This document shows, in pieces, positions 34,742 to 45,109 of a stretch of DNA of 64,000 nt. The position numbers and the translations under genes were made by a program. Location: contig NZ_LS999839.1 in the NCBI RefSeq assembly GCF_900564155.1, forward strand, positions 741,097-805,096, given 5' to 3'. A model generated the notes under the pieces. That model did no database searches. It saw only the letters and a list, made by a program, of their open reading frames with translations, and was not told where the DNA came from. Origin of the DNA: Pedobacter schmidteae. Lineage in GTDB: Bacteria; Bacteroidota; Bacteroidia; Sphingobacteriales; Sphingobacteriaceae. Numbering within the stretch: position 1 is the first letter of the stretch; every line of letters starts with the position of its first letter.

Positions 34742-37042
34742 TTAATCCCTTTCGGCCAGGTGTGCAGCCAGGCCGATTTTGATTTCCCCGAAAGAATAAT
34801 CTCTGCCCAGGCGCTCTCTGATGGGGTTCATCTGCAGCGTTTTTAAATCTTTGATGGCTTCCAGAATCTTGTCCAACTTCTTTGCCCCAATGATATCCTT
34901 TGCAGAGATTTCCTGTTTGGCCACGTAATGGGCCAGATGCCCCTCTATAGTACCCACTACCATTTTACGCGCTTCGGCAATCTCGGCTATGGTTTTGCCT
35001 TCCTTTAACATTTCCAGCGACAACTCCTTGGTATCAGCCTTTGGCTCTTTTTCTTTTTTTGGAGCTTTAGTCCTACTCGTCCCTGTTTTAGTCGCTTTAC
35101 CTTTTTTCTCTGTAAAATCGAGTTTGCCGGGCATAGCAAAAACCTTTTCCATTTGAGCGGCCCTTTCGGCCTGACTCAACAATCCGCTTACATCCTGCTT
35201 GGTAAACTCCTCACCTTTTATAGTTGCGTTCAGTAAAGCGGTTGCTTTCCTGATTTTTTTTACCTGCTCATAAAACAACGACTCCATTTCCAGCAATTCA
35301 GTTAAAAAGGCCACCACCTGTTTATCCTGCTTTACCAGCTCCATGCGTTCAAAAATATTTTTAGAGGAGGCCGAAAGCAGTGGCACAAAATAATTCTCGG
35401 CAGCCGTAGCCCTTTCCAGTAAGGTTTTGAGACCTTCTTCCGACTTATCTTCATACAACCTTTTAATCTGGCCCAGAAATTTATTTGCATTTGTTTTAAC
35501 CTCGCTCAATTCTTTCAACAGCTGCGCAGCCCATTTCACATGTTTTTGCTTGGCCGATTTGTTGATGTCCTTCGTATAAGAATGTACATGTTCGTATACA
35601 TAATTATCCAGCGGTGTTAAGTCAAAACACTGCAACAGGTATGACCGCAGAAAATACTCACTTTCCAGCTGAATTTTACTTTCCAGCACAGCTGGTTCCT
35701 GCTTGTTTTTGGAGAAAAAGGTTACATTTTGGTCCTGCCGGATACCCGAGCCCGAAATCTGGGAGGTGAGAATCAGGCCTTCTAATGATCTTAACCGCGA
35801 CAAGGCCACATATATTTGCCCCGGTGCAAAGGCATTGCCAATGTCAATAATGGCTTTATCAAAGGTCAAACCCTGGCTTTTATGAACAGTAATGGCCCAG
35901 GCCAGTTTAAGCGGATATTGTGTAAAGGTTCCTATCAGCTCTTCCTTTATTTCGCCGCTCACCTTATCGGTGGTATACCGGATGTTTTCCCATTTGTACT
36001 TTTCGACTACAATTTTTTCATTGTTCCCTTCGGTTTGCACTTCAATCAGGTCCGTCCTGAGTTCGGTGACCGTTGCAATCTTTCCATTAAAAAATCGCTG
36101 TTCGCCGGTAGGATCGTTTTTTATGAACATCACCTGTGCCCCCACTTTAAGCTCAAGGATACTTTCGGCAGGGTAGGCGTATTCACTAAATTCATCTTCC
36201 ACCTTTGCGCGGTACAGGTAAGATGGCGCCTTCAGCTCCTCCAGACTTTGCTTATTTAGGGTATCGGCTTTATTGTTATGTGTGGTAAGGGTAATGTATT
36301 TATCCTCCAGCGAAGGTTTAAAATCGGCTTTATAGTACTTTTCCAGCAAGGCGACATCCTGGGCCGTGACTTGATTGTTCCTTAAATTATTGAGCAGGTG
36401 GATGAACACATCATCGGCCTGACGATATATTTTTTCCAGTTCAATGTAAATGGGAGGCTCGTGATAGAGTGCGTGGGCATCAAAGAAATAAGCACTTTTA
36501 TAGAACTGCGCCAGCATGGTCCATTCATTTGATTTTACAACCGGCGGCAGCTGATGCAAATCGCCGATAAACAATACCTGCACACCACCAAAACTAGCGC
36601 TATTGTTTCGCCGAACATAACGCAATACCATATCTATGGCATCCAGGAGGTCGGCACGCAGCATACTCACTTCGTCTATAATCAACAGTTCCATATCCGT
36701 TAGCACCTTTCGCTTAGCAGCCGTCATGTTCAAATGGCGGACTATAGATTTGGGTGTATTATATTGTTGATTGTAATGATCACCATCCGCAGCGGGTTGT
36801 TTGGGCAAATAAGCACCAAAAGGCAACTGAAACAACGAATGTATGGTTACCCCATTTGCATTGATGGCGGCAATACCCGTGGGTGCGGCAATTACAGCCT
36901 TTTTATGGGTCAGGTTTATTAAACGTCTCAGAAAAGTGGTTTTACCTGTCCCCGCTTTACCAGTCAGGAAAATATGTTTGGCCGTATAATTTACAAATCT
37001 GGCGGCCAGCTCAGCAGGATTAGCAGTTTCTGAATTCAGCAT
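34742..37042 (-). CDS. Pif1/RecD-like helicase with C-terminal helix-turn-helix
   Basis: 766 residues. Walker A GKAGTGKTT is at 28-36, Walker B IIDEVSMLR near 120, and the C-terminal motif VHKSQGLTFDKAIIDIG with YVALSRLRSLEGLIL marks a superfamily 1B helicase. Residues about 455-670 are helical and charged. A basic linker around 645-665 (KKGKATKTGTSRTKAPKKEK) precedes a C-terminal HTH_40-like module (about 675-766, with IAEIAEARKMVVGTIEGHL). Probably acts in DNA repair or replication; the HTH tail is typical of the Bacteroidota family. Confidence 0.88.
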   Translation of the reverse strand: MLNSETANPAELAARFVNYTAKHIFLTGKAGTGKTTFLRRLINLTHKKAVIAAPTGIAAINANGVTIHSLFQLPFGAYLPKQPAADGDHYNQQYNTPKSIVRHLNMTAAKRKVLTDMELLIIDEVSMLRADLLDAIDMVLRYVRRNNSASFGGVQVLFIGDLHQLPPVVKSNEWTMLAQFYKSAYFFDAHALYHEPPIYIELEKIYRQADDVFIHLLNNLRNNQVTAQDVALLEKYYKADFKPSLEDKYITLTTHNNKADTLNKQSLEELKAPSYLYRAKVEDEFSEYAYPAESILELKVGAQVMFIKNDPTGEQRFFNGKIATVTELRTDLIEVQTEGNNEKIVVEKYKWENIRYTTDKVSGEIKEELIGTFTQYPLKLAWAITVHKSQGLTFDKAIIDIGNAFAPGQIYVALSRLRSLEGLILTSQISGSGIRQDQNVTFFSKNKQEPAVLESKIQLESEYFLRSYLLQCFDLTPLDNYVYEHVHSYTKDINKSAKQKHVKWAAQLLKELSEVKTNANKFLGQIKRLYEDKSEEGLKTLLERATAAENYFVPLLSASSKNIFERMELVKQDKQVVAFLTELLEMESLFYEQVKKIRKATALLNATIKGEEFTKQDVSGLLSQAERAAQMEKVFAMPGKLDFTEKKGKATKTGTSRTKAPKKEKEPKADTKELSLEMLKEGKTIAEIAEARKMVVGTIEGHLAHYVAKQEISAKDIIGAKKLDKILEAIKDLKTLQMNPIRERLGRDYSFGEIKIGLAAHLAERD

Positions 37043-37065
37043 ACCGCAAAGCTAACAAGAATTGA

Positions 37066-38871
37066 CTACTTTACCTTAATCAGCAGGTAACCATTGTAAT
37101 TTAAGGAGCCACCTAGCTCTTTTTCGTCTTCTGTGTCCCCCATTATATTGAGCCAGGTAACCAGCAGGTTAATTTCAAAACCCGGAGCTGTCTTTTTCAA
37201 CGAAAGCGCCGACGTTGGTGTAGGATATGCACTGCCTTCAGCTTCTTGCTTCAATTTACCGGCATTGAGTAGTGCGATCGCATTTTTTGCTAGTTGCGGT
37301 ACATTAAAATCAAGAGCAGGCGCAGTGCCAACCTTCAATTTCAGATTTCCTTCCGGCAATTTTTCCAAATAAAAATTAACATTGTTAATTTTCATTTGCT
37401 CTTTATCGGAATAGTTTCTAATCTGAACTATATAATCATAATTCTTCACAGCCACCACCTCTCCTTCTTCCGGCACAAAAAGTTTGTTATTTATCATAGC
37501 GACACCTGGCTCTAATTTAATGTGCAGCAAAGCATAGGCAGAATCTCTCTTTTCACCTTTAATATGATAACGAGAGTAACTGGCGGTATCCAGCAGCTCT
37601 ATTTTGCGCTCCATACTATCCAGGTTCACTTTGGTAAAAGGCTGCAGGACGGCTAAACCATGCCGATCGACCAGGTATTCGACCACCTCAGACCTTTGTT
37701 CGATGTCTTTTTTATTTTCAGAAGCCATTAATCTTTTCAAGCGGCTTATCTGCGAATATCTGGATACCAAAAATGCACTTTGCGGACCGTAGGTAGCCAG
37801 CAATGCCAGTATACATAAGCTCACTGGAATAATTTTGATGTTCTGCTTTTTGCTGAAAAGAAAGTAAACGGTAATCAGCGTTAACCAGCCCGCCAGGATC
37901 ACCAAAATATACCGGGATTCGGTAATTCCATAGCTCCCTACTCTTTTCCAGACCGCCAATAACAACAATACGACCAGCGGAATCATCATGACATAAAAGA
38001 ATCTCGAGAAAAGTTTCATCCAGCCATTACCTTCTTTTTCTTTAATGGGATGAATGAGCAACAATGACAAAATCCCAAAAACGGCATAACCCAAAATTAA
38101 AGTAGAAACCAGGCCTTTGGGCAGCTCCCAGTTGATGATAATTTTTGCTTCGTAAACCAGCAAGATAACCAAATATATGGTCATCAGTGGGATGAGCACG
38201 TATTGTGTAAATATTTTAAGTCCCTTAGGGTAGCTTTCTTCCGTTTCACCTTCCTCAAAACGATCGGGCACTCCGGCAAGGAAGAAGATCGTGGTAAAAC
38301 CTGCCCCAACCACAGCAAAAAGGCGCAAATAAGTTTGCCATTCTATTTTTACGCTAAACAATCCATCGATAGCCACTAATGCGATGGCCAGTCCGGCATA
38401 AAGCACACCTGCATACAATACAGAGGTTAAAAACCTTAAGAAAAGAGATTTATTGTATTGCCAGAAACCATATACATTGCCCTTATTAATAAAAGGCGCA
38501 AACGCAACCAGCAAATGAAAAGCCAGGGCCAGCAAGAATATACGATACACATCGGCCAGGTAATAAGCGGGCTTCAAAATAAAATAAAGACCTGTACAAA
38601 TAAGCACCGCTACTATACGCATGCCCCATTGCTTCAGCTTGCTCAGCTGATTGGCCTCGGCATACAAATCGGCAGCAAGCAACAAAGTAAGAGCAAGGTT
38701 GCAGGCTGCAATGAATACAGTAAGCGGTTCTTCTGAACGCCGATGTGCATCGACCAAAAAACACAGGGAAATAGTTGCTGCGATGGCAACAAGCACCTGT
38801 AGCGGAAAACGTAAGATAACTTTTAAAAAACTACTCCATAAGGAGTGAATAGAAGGAAGTTTGAGTTTCAT
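37066..38871 (-). CDS. DUF4153 domain-containing membrane protein
   Basis: 601 residues. About twelve hydrophobic helices occupy residues 15-390, followed by a soluble C-terminal domain of about 210 residues that starts near YSQISRLKRLMASENKKDIE. The DUF4153 pattern is recognisable around LFLRFLTSVLYAGVLYAGLA and GVPDRFEEGE. Function unknown. It is 23 bp upstream of the helicase gene and may be co-transcribed with it. Confidence 0.85.
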   Translation of the reverse strand: MKLKLPSIHSLWSSFLKVILRFPLQVLVAIAATISLCFLVDAHRRSEEPLTVFIAACNLALTLLLAADLYAEANQLSKLKQWGMRIVAVLICTGLYFILKPAYYLADVYRIFLLALAFHLLVAFAPFINKGNVYGFWQYNKSLFLRFLTSVLYAGVLYAGLAIALVAIDGLFSVKIEWQTYLRLFAVVGAGFTTIFFLAGVPDRFEEGETEESYPKGLKIFTQYVLIPLMTIYLVILLVYEAKIIINWELPKGLVSTLILGYAVFGILSLLLIHPIKEKEGNGWMKLFSRFFYVMMIPLVVLLLLAVWKRVGSYGITESRYILVILAGWLTLITVYFLFSKKQNIKIIPVSLCILALLATYGPQSAFLVSRYSQISRLKRLMASENKKDIEQRSEVVEYLVDRHGLAVLQPFTKVNLDSMERKIELLDTASYSRYHIKGEKRDSAYALLHIKLEPGVAMINNKLFVPEEGEVVAVKNYDYIVQIRNYSDKEQMKINNVNFYLEKLPEGNLKLKVGTAPALDFNVPQLAKNAIALLNAGKLKQEAEGSAYPTPTSALSLKKTAPGFEINLLVTWLNIMGDTEDEKELGGSLNYNGYLLIKVK

Positions 38872-38943
38872 AGTAGGGACAGCGTAGATTGTAACATTTA
38901 AGCCTAAATGTAATCATATTTACCAGAAAGGAGCCAATGTCAT

Positions 38944-38970
38944 TTTAACAAACTTTAACATTTCTTAACG
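38944..38970 (+). promoter_or_regulatory. Triple direct repeat TTAACA (10-bp period) upstream of receptor gene
   Basis: TTAACA at 38945-38950 and 38955-38960 and TTAACG at 38965-38970. The first 17 bases (TTTAACAAACTTTAACA) differ by one base from the repeat at 45110. A -7-like TAGCTTTA starts at 38992, 22 bp after the end of the last repeat, with no -33 TTTG in place, so the repeats probably bind an activator that substitutes for it. Confidence 0.65.
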
Positions 38971-39019
38971 TCTGCCAATCAACATTTGACCTAGCTTTAT
39001 CCCGACAAAACACATTCTA

Positions 39020-41752
39020 ATGAAACTGACTTATTTGACGCTTTTAATGGTATTTAGTGCCGTGTTTTCATTTGCGCAGCATCCCTACTCCATTAAAGGA
39101 TCTGTAACTGATACCATGGCTACCTATAAACTGGTGAACACCACCATTACTTTGCTAAATCAAAAAGACTCTACACTTGTAAAATATACCAGGGCCAATG
39201 CAGAAGGTGGCTTTACCCTTAACAACTTAAGTCCGGGAAAATTTATTTTATTGGTTACTTATCCAGGATACGCCGATTATGCAGATAATTTTGTGCTCGA
39301 CAGCCTTAGCCCGGCTAAAGACTTTGGCCCTATTAACCTCATTCTGAAGTCAACCTTACTGGAAGGCGTAATTATTAAGGGAAAAGCAGCTGCCATTACC
39401 ATTAAGGGCGATACTACAGAATTTAATGCGGGGAGTTACAATATTCAGCCTAATTCGAAGGTTGAAGATCTGCTGAAACAGCTTCCGGGGATACAAATAG
39501 ACAAGGATGGAAAAATTACCGCGCAGGGCCAGAAAGTAAATAAGGTACTGGTGGATGGTGAAGAGTTTTTTGGCGATGACCCAACGCTGGTGACCAAAAA
39601 CCTGCGGGGAGATATGGTGGATAAGGTACAGCTGTACGACAAAAAAAGTGACCAGGCCACTTTTACAGGGATAGATGATGGCGAAAAATCAAAAACCATC
39701 AACATTATGCTGAAGGAGGACAAGAAGAATGGATATTTTGGAAAAGTGGAGGCAGGGGCAGGCACCGATCGTTTTTATGAAGGCCAGGCCACGGTAAATG
39801 TTTTTAAAGGCAAGGAGAAGTATGCTGCCTATGGTTCGATGGGAAATACTGGCTCTTCGATAGGTAACAATGTCTCGTTCGAAAATATTGACTTTACAGA
39901 AAACGGGGGAATGGTAATGGCTATGGGGAGTAGAGACGACCTTGCGGATGGCGGCGGAGCAGGAGGAATTCCGGTAAACAAAAACGGGGGCCTGCACTAC
40001 GAGAATAAATGGAAGGACAAGTATGGCATCAACAGCAATTACAAAATAGGATCGGTACATACCAAAGGAGAAAGCACCGAGCTGAGTATTAAAACCCTGC
40101 CTGACAGGGTCACCACCAGCAATTCTGACCAGCAATCTGACAATTTTTCATTTAATCAAAAACTGGATGGAACTTTTACCATGCAGCTGGACTCCAGCTC
40201 TACCCTGAAGGTAGCCGTTGGCGGGTCTTTGAGAAGCAAAAATTCGACGGACAAATACAATACTTCAACCCAGGCGGAAGATGGAAGTTATTTAAATAAA
40301 GGGACCAGGACAACTAGCAGCGATGGAGACGACAAAGGTTTTAATGCGACTGCTTTCTGGACAAAAAAACTTAGAAAAAAAGGACGAACCATTTCGGTAA
40401 ATTTAAAGCAGTCGTTTAACCAGGCAAACAGTTCAGGTTTTCTGAACTCGACGAATGATTTTTTTAAGCCAGACAGTACTGCGAAGGTGGACCAGTATAA
40501 AACAAATAACACCTTCAAATCGGCATTGGATTTGAATGCCACCTATACAGAGCCCCTATCAAAAACACTTTCAGTTATACTTAATTATGGCCTGGGTGTA
40601 GACAACAGCAGCTCGGACAAAAAGTCATTTAATAAAGATGCCGAGGGCAATTATAAGATACTTGATCGCGAATTTAGCAACAATTTTGACCTTGATCAGC
40701 TGAGTAATAATGGAGGTTTGAATTTTAACTACAAAAAGGGGAAATCTGTTGTAAATTTTGGCACCATGGTTACCGCCGTAAGGTTTAAACAACTGGATGA
40801 ATACGAGGGCAGCACCTTAAAAAGAAGCTTCATCAACTGGAGCCCCCGCGTTAGCTACAGCTACAATTTTTCCAGAAGCTCATTTTTAAGGGCCGATTAC
40901 AATGGCAGTACCACACAGCCCAGCATGGAACAGATTCAACCTTACAGGGCCAATACCGACCCTCTATACGTCATTTCAGGTAACCCGAATTTAAAACCAG
41001 CATTCAGCAATACCATTAGCGTTTCCTACAATTCGTATAAAGTTTTTAGCGGGCAAAATCTGTGGGTTAACGGCTCGTTTGGCTTTACTTCCAATGCCAT
41101 TACCAACAGTACATTTACCGACGACAAGGGTGTAACCACAGTTCAAAGTATAAATATGAGCCATAAAACACCTTTAAACTTTCAAGTGATGGCAGCAATG
41201 GGGAGAAAAGTTAAAGGCGTGCACCTGAATTTGAATGCCAGCGCAAGTGGCAACTACAACTATAGCATATCCAACAATTTATTAAGCACATCCAAATCAT
41301 TCAATTATTTATTAGGTCCGGGCATCAACCAGCATGAGGATAAATATAGTTTTTATATTTCTTTAAGTCCGGGGTATAATGCTTCCAACAGTTCTGTGCG
41401 AGGTATCATAACCAATAGCGACAGCTGGGTAGCAAACGGAAACTTCGACTTTATGCTGCGTTTACCCGGAAAATTAGAGTTGAGTACAGATGGCAATTAT
41501 CAATATGCGGGTAAAAGTCAGTCCATCAACCAATCGCTGAACCGTCTGATCTGGAATGCTGCAATCAGGAAAAAATTCCTGAAATCGCAAAATTTGAGTG
41601 CCTCGCTGACAGGGAGAGACCTGCTGAACCAAAATTCCGGTTTCGACAGGTCGGCTATTGACAATACCATTACACAAAAGACAAATACCACTATCCGACG
41701 TTATTTTATGTTGTCCCTTTCCTGGGACTTCAATAAGATGGGCGGTTTATAA
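39020..41752 (+). CDS. Outer-membrane beta-barrel receptor (TonB-dependent-like)
   Basis: 910 residues: signal peptide ending SFAQ near 20, a regulatory Ig-like domain about 25-105 (YSIKGSVTDTMATYKLVNTT), a plug-like region about 125-225 (VEDLLKQLPGIQIDKDGKI, KVLVDGEEFFGDDPTL), a Gly-rich loop near 300-320, and a long beta-barrel. The pattern fits the OMP_b-brl_3 family whose members often precede a GLPGLI gene, as here (11 bp gap). Its substrate is unknown; a role in envelope homeostasis is inferred from its neighbours. Confidence 0.88.
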   Translation: MKLTYLTLLMVFSAVFSFAQHPYSIKGSVTDTMATYKLVNTTITLLNQKDSTLVKYTRANAEGGFTLNNLSPGKFILLVTYPGYADYADNFVLDSLSPAKDFGPINLILKSTLLEGVIIKGKAAAITIKGDTTEFNAGSYNIQPNSKVEDLLKQLPGIQIDKDGKITAQGQKVNKVLVDGEEFFGDDPTLVTKNLRGDMVDKVQLYDKKSDQATFTGIDDGEKSKTINIMLKEDKKNGYFGKVEAGAGTDRFYEGQATVNVFKGKEKYAAYGSMGNTGSSIGNNVSFENIDFTENGGMVMAMGSRDDLADGGGAGGIPVNKNGGLHYENKWKDKYGINSNYKIGSVHTKGESTELSIKTLPDRVTTSNSDQQSDNFSFNQKLDGTFTMQLDSSSTLKVAVGGSLRSKNSTDKYNTSTQAEDGSYLNKGTRTTSSDGDDKGFNATAFWTKKLRKKGRTISVNLKQSFNQANSSGFLNSTNDFFKPDSTAKVDQYKTNNTFKSALDLNATYTEPLSKTLSVILNYGLGVDNSSSDKKSFNKDAEGNYKILDREFSNNFDLDQLSNNGGLNFNYKKGKSVVNFGTMVTAVRFKQLDEYEGSTLKRSFINWSPRVSYSYNFSRSSFLRADYNGSTTQPSMEQIQPYRANTDPLYVISGNPNLKPAFSNTISVSYNSYKVFSGQNLWVNGSFGFTSNAITNSTFTDDKGVTTVQSINMSHKTPLNFQVMAAMGRKVKGVHLNLNASASGNYNYSISNNLLSTSKSFNYLLGPGINQHEDKYSFYISLSPGYNASNSSVRGIITNSDSWVANGNFDFMLRLPGKLELSTDGNYQYAGKSQSINQSLNRLIWNAAIRKKFLKSQNLSASLTGRDLLNQNSGFDRSAIDNTITQKTNTTIRRYFMLSLSWDFNKMGGL

Positions 41753-41763
41753 ATTATTAAAAC

Positions 41764-42534
41764 ATGAAACATAGGCTCATTTTACTAGCAGCATTCATTT
41801 TCAATTGCTATACTTTATTTGCTCAAAATGTTAGATTTACGAGTTCAGGAATCATTGAGTTTGAAAAGACCATTAACAAGCACGCAGCATTTAAGAAGGC
41901 CCTGGAAGGGTCGGACGGCATGTTAGACAATCTGTTTGACAGTTATAAAAAATCTACTCCGCAATTTAAAGTGGTCAAAAGCACGCTCAAATTCTCGGCC
42001 GGCAAAACCCTTTTTACACCTGTTGCTGCAGAAACAGATGGCAGCATGATGAGTTTTGATGGTATGGGACCCGACCAACCCAATATCGTTTATACGAACC
42101 TTGATGCTCATACATTTACTACAGAAAAAATAGTGTTTGATGAAACTTTTCTGTTAAAGGACAATACGCGAAAAATCAATTGGAAGCTGACAAGCGAAAT
42201 GCGGACCATTGCCGGCTACGAATGCCGCAGGGCAAATGCCATCATCATGGATTCCGTTTATGTTGTTGCATTTTACACCGATAAGATCCCTGTTTCCGGC
42301 GGTCCGGAATCCTTCACTGGTTTGCCAGGTATGATTTTGGGTATTGCCATGCCTCATGACAACGTCACCTGGTTTGCTAAAACGGTAACAGACAGACCTA
42401 TACCGGAGTCGGAAATAAAACCTCCCGTAAAAGGAAAACCGACAGATCATAAAGGGCTTTTGGAAACGATCAATAAATTACTGGGTAAATGGGGCGGCAA
42501 TGGAAATAGGTTGATTAAACCGCTGCTGCTTTAG
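41764..42534 (+). CDS. GLPGLI family protein
   Basis: 256 residues with a signal peptide ending LFAQN near 21. The eponymous motif reads SFTGLPGMILGI, near 190. The protein is mostly beta-rich. GLPGLI proteins are secreted or periplasmic proteins of Bacteroidota, commonly paired with a beta-barrel receptor, and have no known activity. Its stop overlaps the stop of the convergent response regulator. Confidence 0.88.
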   Translation: MKHRLILLAAFIFNCYTLFAQNVRFTSSGIIEFEKTINKHAAFKKALEGSDGMLDNLFDSYKKSTPQFKVVKSTLKFSAGKTLFTPVAAETDGSMMSFDGMGPDQPNIVYTNLDAHTFTTEKIVFDETFLLKDNTRKINWKLTSEMRTIAGYECRRANAIIMDSVYVVAFYTDKIPVSGGPESFTGLPGMILGIAMPHDNVTWFAKTVTDRPIPESEIKPPVKGKPTDHKGLLETINKLLGKWGGNGNRLIKPLLL

Positions 42535-43226
42535 TTGACCAGCAGTTTGTATCCTTTACCATGTACATTAAGGATTTCTACCTTAGGATCATCCCTTAGG
42601 TACTTTCTCAATTTACTTAAAAAAACATCCATACTGCGACCATTGAAATAATTATCATCGTGCCATATGCTCAACAAAGCTTCCTCCCGGGTAAGCACAG
42701 CATTCTTTTTCAGGCAAAGCAGGCGCAGCAATTCTGCCTCTTTGGTAGACAGTTTTTGCTGCAGGCCACTATAATGAATCAATTGTGTGGTGTAATCAAA
42801 TACATAGTCGCCAATCTGAAACTGAGTTGCGGTAGTGTCCTGGTCTAACGGTTCTTTTACCGCAATACGTTTTAACAAAGCATTGATCCGCAACAACAAT
42901 TCTTCTATTCTGAAGGGTTTGGTGATATAGTCATCTCCACCCAAATCATAAGCCGAAGCCTTGTCTTCCATCATGGCCTTAGCTGTAGCAAATATAATGG
43001 GGATATGCTCGTTAATTTTTCTGATCTCTTTGCCCAAGGTAAAACCATCTTTTTTTGGCATCATGACATCCAGTATGCAAAGATCAAACTCCTGTTTACT
43101 GAATGCCCGTAATCCTTCTTCTCCATCGGTACACAATGCTACATCAAATTTACCTTTTAATTGAAGGTAGTCTTGTAAAAGCAAACCCAGGTTGGGATCA
43201 TCTTCGACCAATAGAATTCTTTTCAT
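42531..43226 (-). CDS. OmpR-family response regulator (RprY-like)
   Basis: 231 residues. Receiver domain at 2-118 with acceptor Asp53 in CILDVMMPKKDG and Lys in YITKPF. A winged-helix domain covers about 130-230, with TKEAELLRLLCLKKNAVLTR and RSMDVFLSKLRKYL as the recognition region. The arrangement with a large-periplasmic-domain kinase resembles RprX/RprY of Bacteroides. It abuts the kinase gene (shared base at 43226). I infer that it binds the TTTAACA direct repeats at 38944, 45110 and possibly 33918. Confidence 0.93.
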   Translation of the reverse strand: MKRILLVEDDPNLGLLLQDYLQLKGKFDVALCTDGEEGLRAFSKQEFDLCILDVMMPKKDGFTLGKEIRKINEHIPIIFATAKAMMEDKASAYDLGGDDYITKPFRIEELLLRINALLKRIAVKEPLDQDTTATQFQIGDYVFDYTTQLIHYSGLQQKLSTKEAELLRLLCLKKNAVLTREEALLSIWHDDNYFNGRSMDVFLSKLRKYLRDDPKVEILNVHGKGYKLLVN

Positions 43227-45061
43227 CAGTTGTGGTTTAGTGGTAAACTTATTTCAAATGTAGTGCCTTTGTCTTTCTCGCTTTGCACTTTAATGGTTCC
43301 GTTCATCTGTTCAACAATATCCTGAACATAATTCAGTCCCAGACCAAAGCCTTTTACATCATGCCGGTTGCCAGTAGGTACACGATAAAACTGATCAAAT
43401 ATACGTTTTGAATGTTCTTTGGTCATGCCTATACCTTTATCGGCAATTTCTATGATCAGGGCTTTATCTGTGCTTCTGGTGTGGATACTGATGTCTGGAT
43501 CTTCTGCACTGTATTTATTGGCATTATCTATCAGGTTATAAAACACATTGGAAAGGTGGAGTTCATCGCCATAAATAACGGGTTGTGCAGCCTTCAGGTT
43601 TAAATGTAGCTTTGCATTTTTCTTTTGCAATTGCAGGCTCATGCTATCCACTACGGCTGCAATCAAATCGTGGATATTTACTTCACTATGTTCCAGTTTC
43701 AGTTCTTTTTTCTCCAACCTGGCAATGCTCAATACACGTTCAATATGGTTACCCAGGCGGACGTTTTCATCATATATAATCCCGGCAAGCCTGCTGATCC
43801 TGCCTTTATCTTCTACCACCTCCGGATCCTTCAATGCCTCGCTGGCTATCATAATGGTAGCTACCGGGGTTTTGAATTCATGGGTCATGTTGTTGATAAA
43901 ATCGGTTTTCATTTCTGAAATTTTCTTTTGCTTGAGTATAGCGTAAATGGTATAAGCAAAGATGAAGATCAGCACCAGCAACAAACCCGCTGAGGAGGCC
44001 ATTGTGGCCCACATATTACTTAGGATCAATGAATTTTTATTTGGAAAATACAGATAAAGCATCCCGGGATCTCTAAAAATTTCATTACTAAATAAAACCG
44101 TACGATAGGTATTTTCCGGCAATAGCTCACCCTGTCCATTCGAGGCCTTCCGGTACAGTATTGAGTCTTTGTTGGCCAGTTTTAGCCAAAAATCGTAAGT
44201 TAAACTCACGTTCCTATTCTGCAGTTCTTTTTTGATAAGGGTATCCAGTACTTCCCTTGATACACGCTGGTTGAGGGGCACATATACCTGGCGCATTTCT
44301 TTGGCCACATCTTCCAGATAGTTCAGGTTATTCCCTTCCAAAGCAAGTGTGTCTTCCATCAGGTCTTTCAGCCCTTGCTTGTACTTCTGATCTGCAATCC
44401 GGTCTTCCATCCTAAATTTGAGCGCAATTTCGGGTGCTACACGTTCGATAGAAACAGTCATGGGGCTCAGATTTCGTGGATTTACTGCCAGGTACCTGAT
44501 GCTGTCGGGAAGACGGCCCGGCGCCATAGAAAAAGTTGCCACACCTTTGGAAACAACAGTCTGGTTCACATTTCCACTTACGTTTCCATAAGCATCCACA
44601 CCAAAATCAACCTGTACCTGCAAGGACGAATTCCCCTTATGGTTCGGGTTTGAAATCTCCTGAAATACATCTTCGCTAATCAGTTCGGGTTTCAGGAAAG
44701 TGCGCCTTACAATACTATCACGCATATTCAGATCGGCTACTATTCTACGCTGCTGCTCGAGCTTACGTTTTGCCTCCTGTTCTTTGTAGCTTTCCTTGAA
44801 ATCAACTATCTGCTGTGCTTTTCCCCTAAAATCCCGCTCGCGCGCTCTTCGCAATTCATCATCTTTTTTGTTGATATTGCTGGCAGCATATATTTTTTGC
44901 ACCTTGCTTGCAGCAGCATTCAGGGCCTGCTTTACATCTTGTTCAAAAAGCTGCGACTTTAGGTTATAGGCCTCCCTGATGTAATACAGCTGCATTACAA
45001 ACACCCCTAGCAAAGCTATGGTCATCAGGCCGGTAATTAACCAAAGGCTCCTTTTCTTCAT
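43226..45061 (-). CDS. Sensor histidine kinase with large periplasmic domain (RprX-like)
   Basis: 611 residues. The first helix spans about 8-27. A periplasmic region of about 320 residues starts with coiled-coil segments (about 28-125) and continues with a beta-rich part. The second helix spans about 347-371. HisKA carries the motif NNMTHEFKTPVATIMIASE (His near 393), and HATPase_c includes NLIDNANKYS and KGFGLGLNYVQDIVEQMNG. No HAMP domain is visible. The coiled-coil sensor domain suggests that envelope conditions are sensed. Its promoter lies next to the TTTAACA repeats at 45110. Confidence 0.93.
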   Translation of the reverse strand: MKKRSLWLITGLMTIALLGVFVMQLYYIREAYNLKSQLFEQDVKQALNAAASKVQKIYAASNINKKDDELRRARERDFRGKAQQIVDFKESYKEQEAKRKLEQQRRIVADLNMRDSIVRRTFLKPELISEDVFQEISNPNHKGNSSLQVQVDFGVDAYGNVSGNVNQTVVSKGVATFSMAPGRLPDSIRYLAVNPRNLSPMTVSIERVAPEIALKFRMEDRIADQKYKQGLKDLMEDTLALEGNNLNYLEDVAKEMRQVYVPLNQRVSREVLDTLIKKELQNRNVSLTYDFWLKLANKDSILYRKASNGQGELLPENTYRTVLFSNEIFRDPGMLYLYFPNKNSLILSNMWATMASSAGLLLVLIFIFAYTIYAILKQKKISEMKTDFINNMTHEFKTPVATIMIASEALKDPEVVEDKGRISRLAGIIYDENVRLGNHIERVLSIARLEKKELKLEHSEVNIHDLIAAVVDSMSLQLQKKNAKLHLNLKAAQPVIYGDELHLSNVFYNLIDNANKYSAEDPDISIHTRSTDKALIIEIADKGIGMTKEHSKRIFDQFYRVPTGNRHDVKGFGLGLNYVQDIVEQMNGTIKVQSEKDKGTTFEISLPLNHN

Positions 45062-45109
45062 GGTTCAGATTACTCAAAAATAAGCAAGCGTTCACACAAA
45101 CTGCCTTTA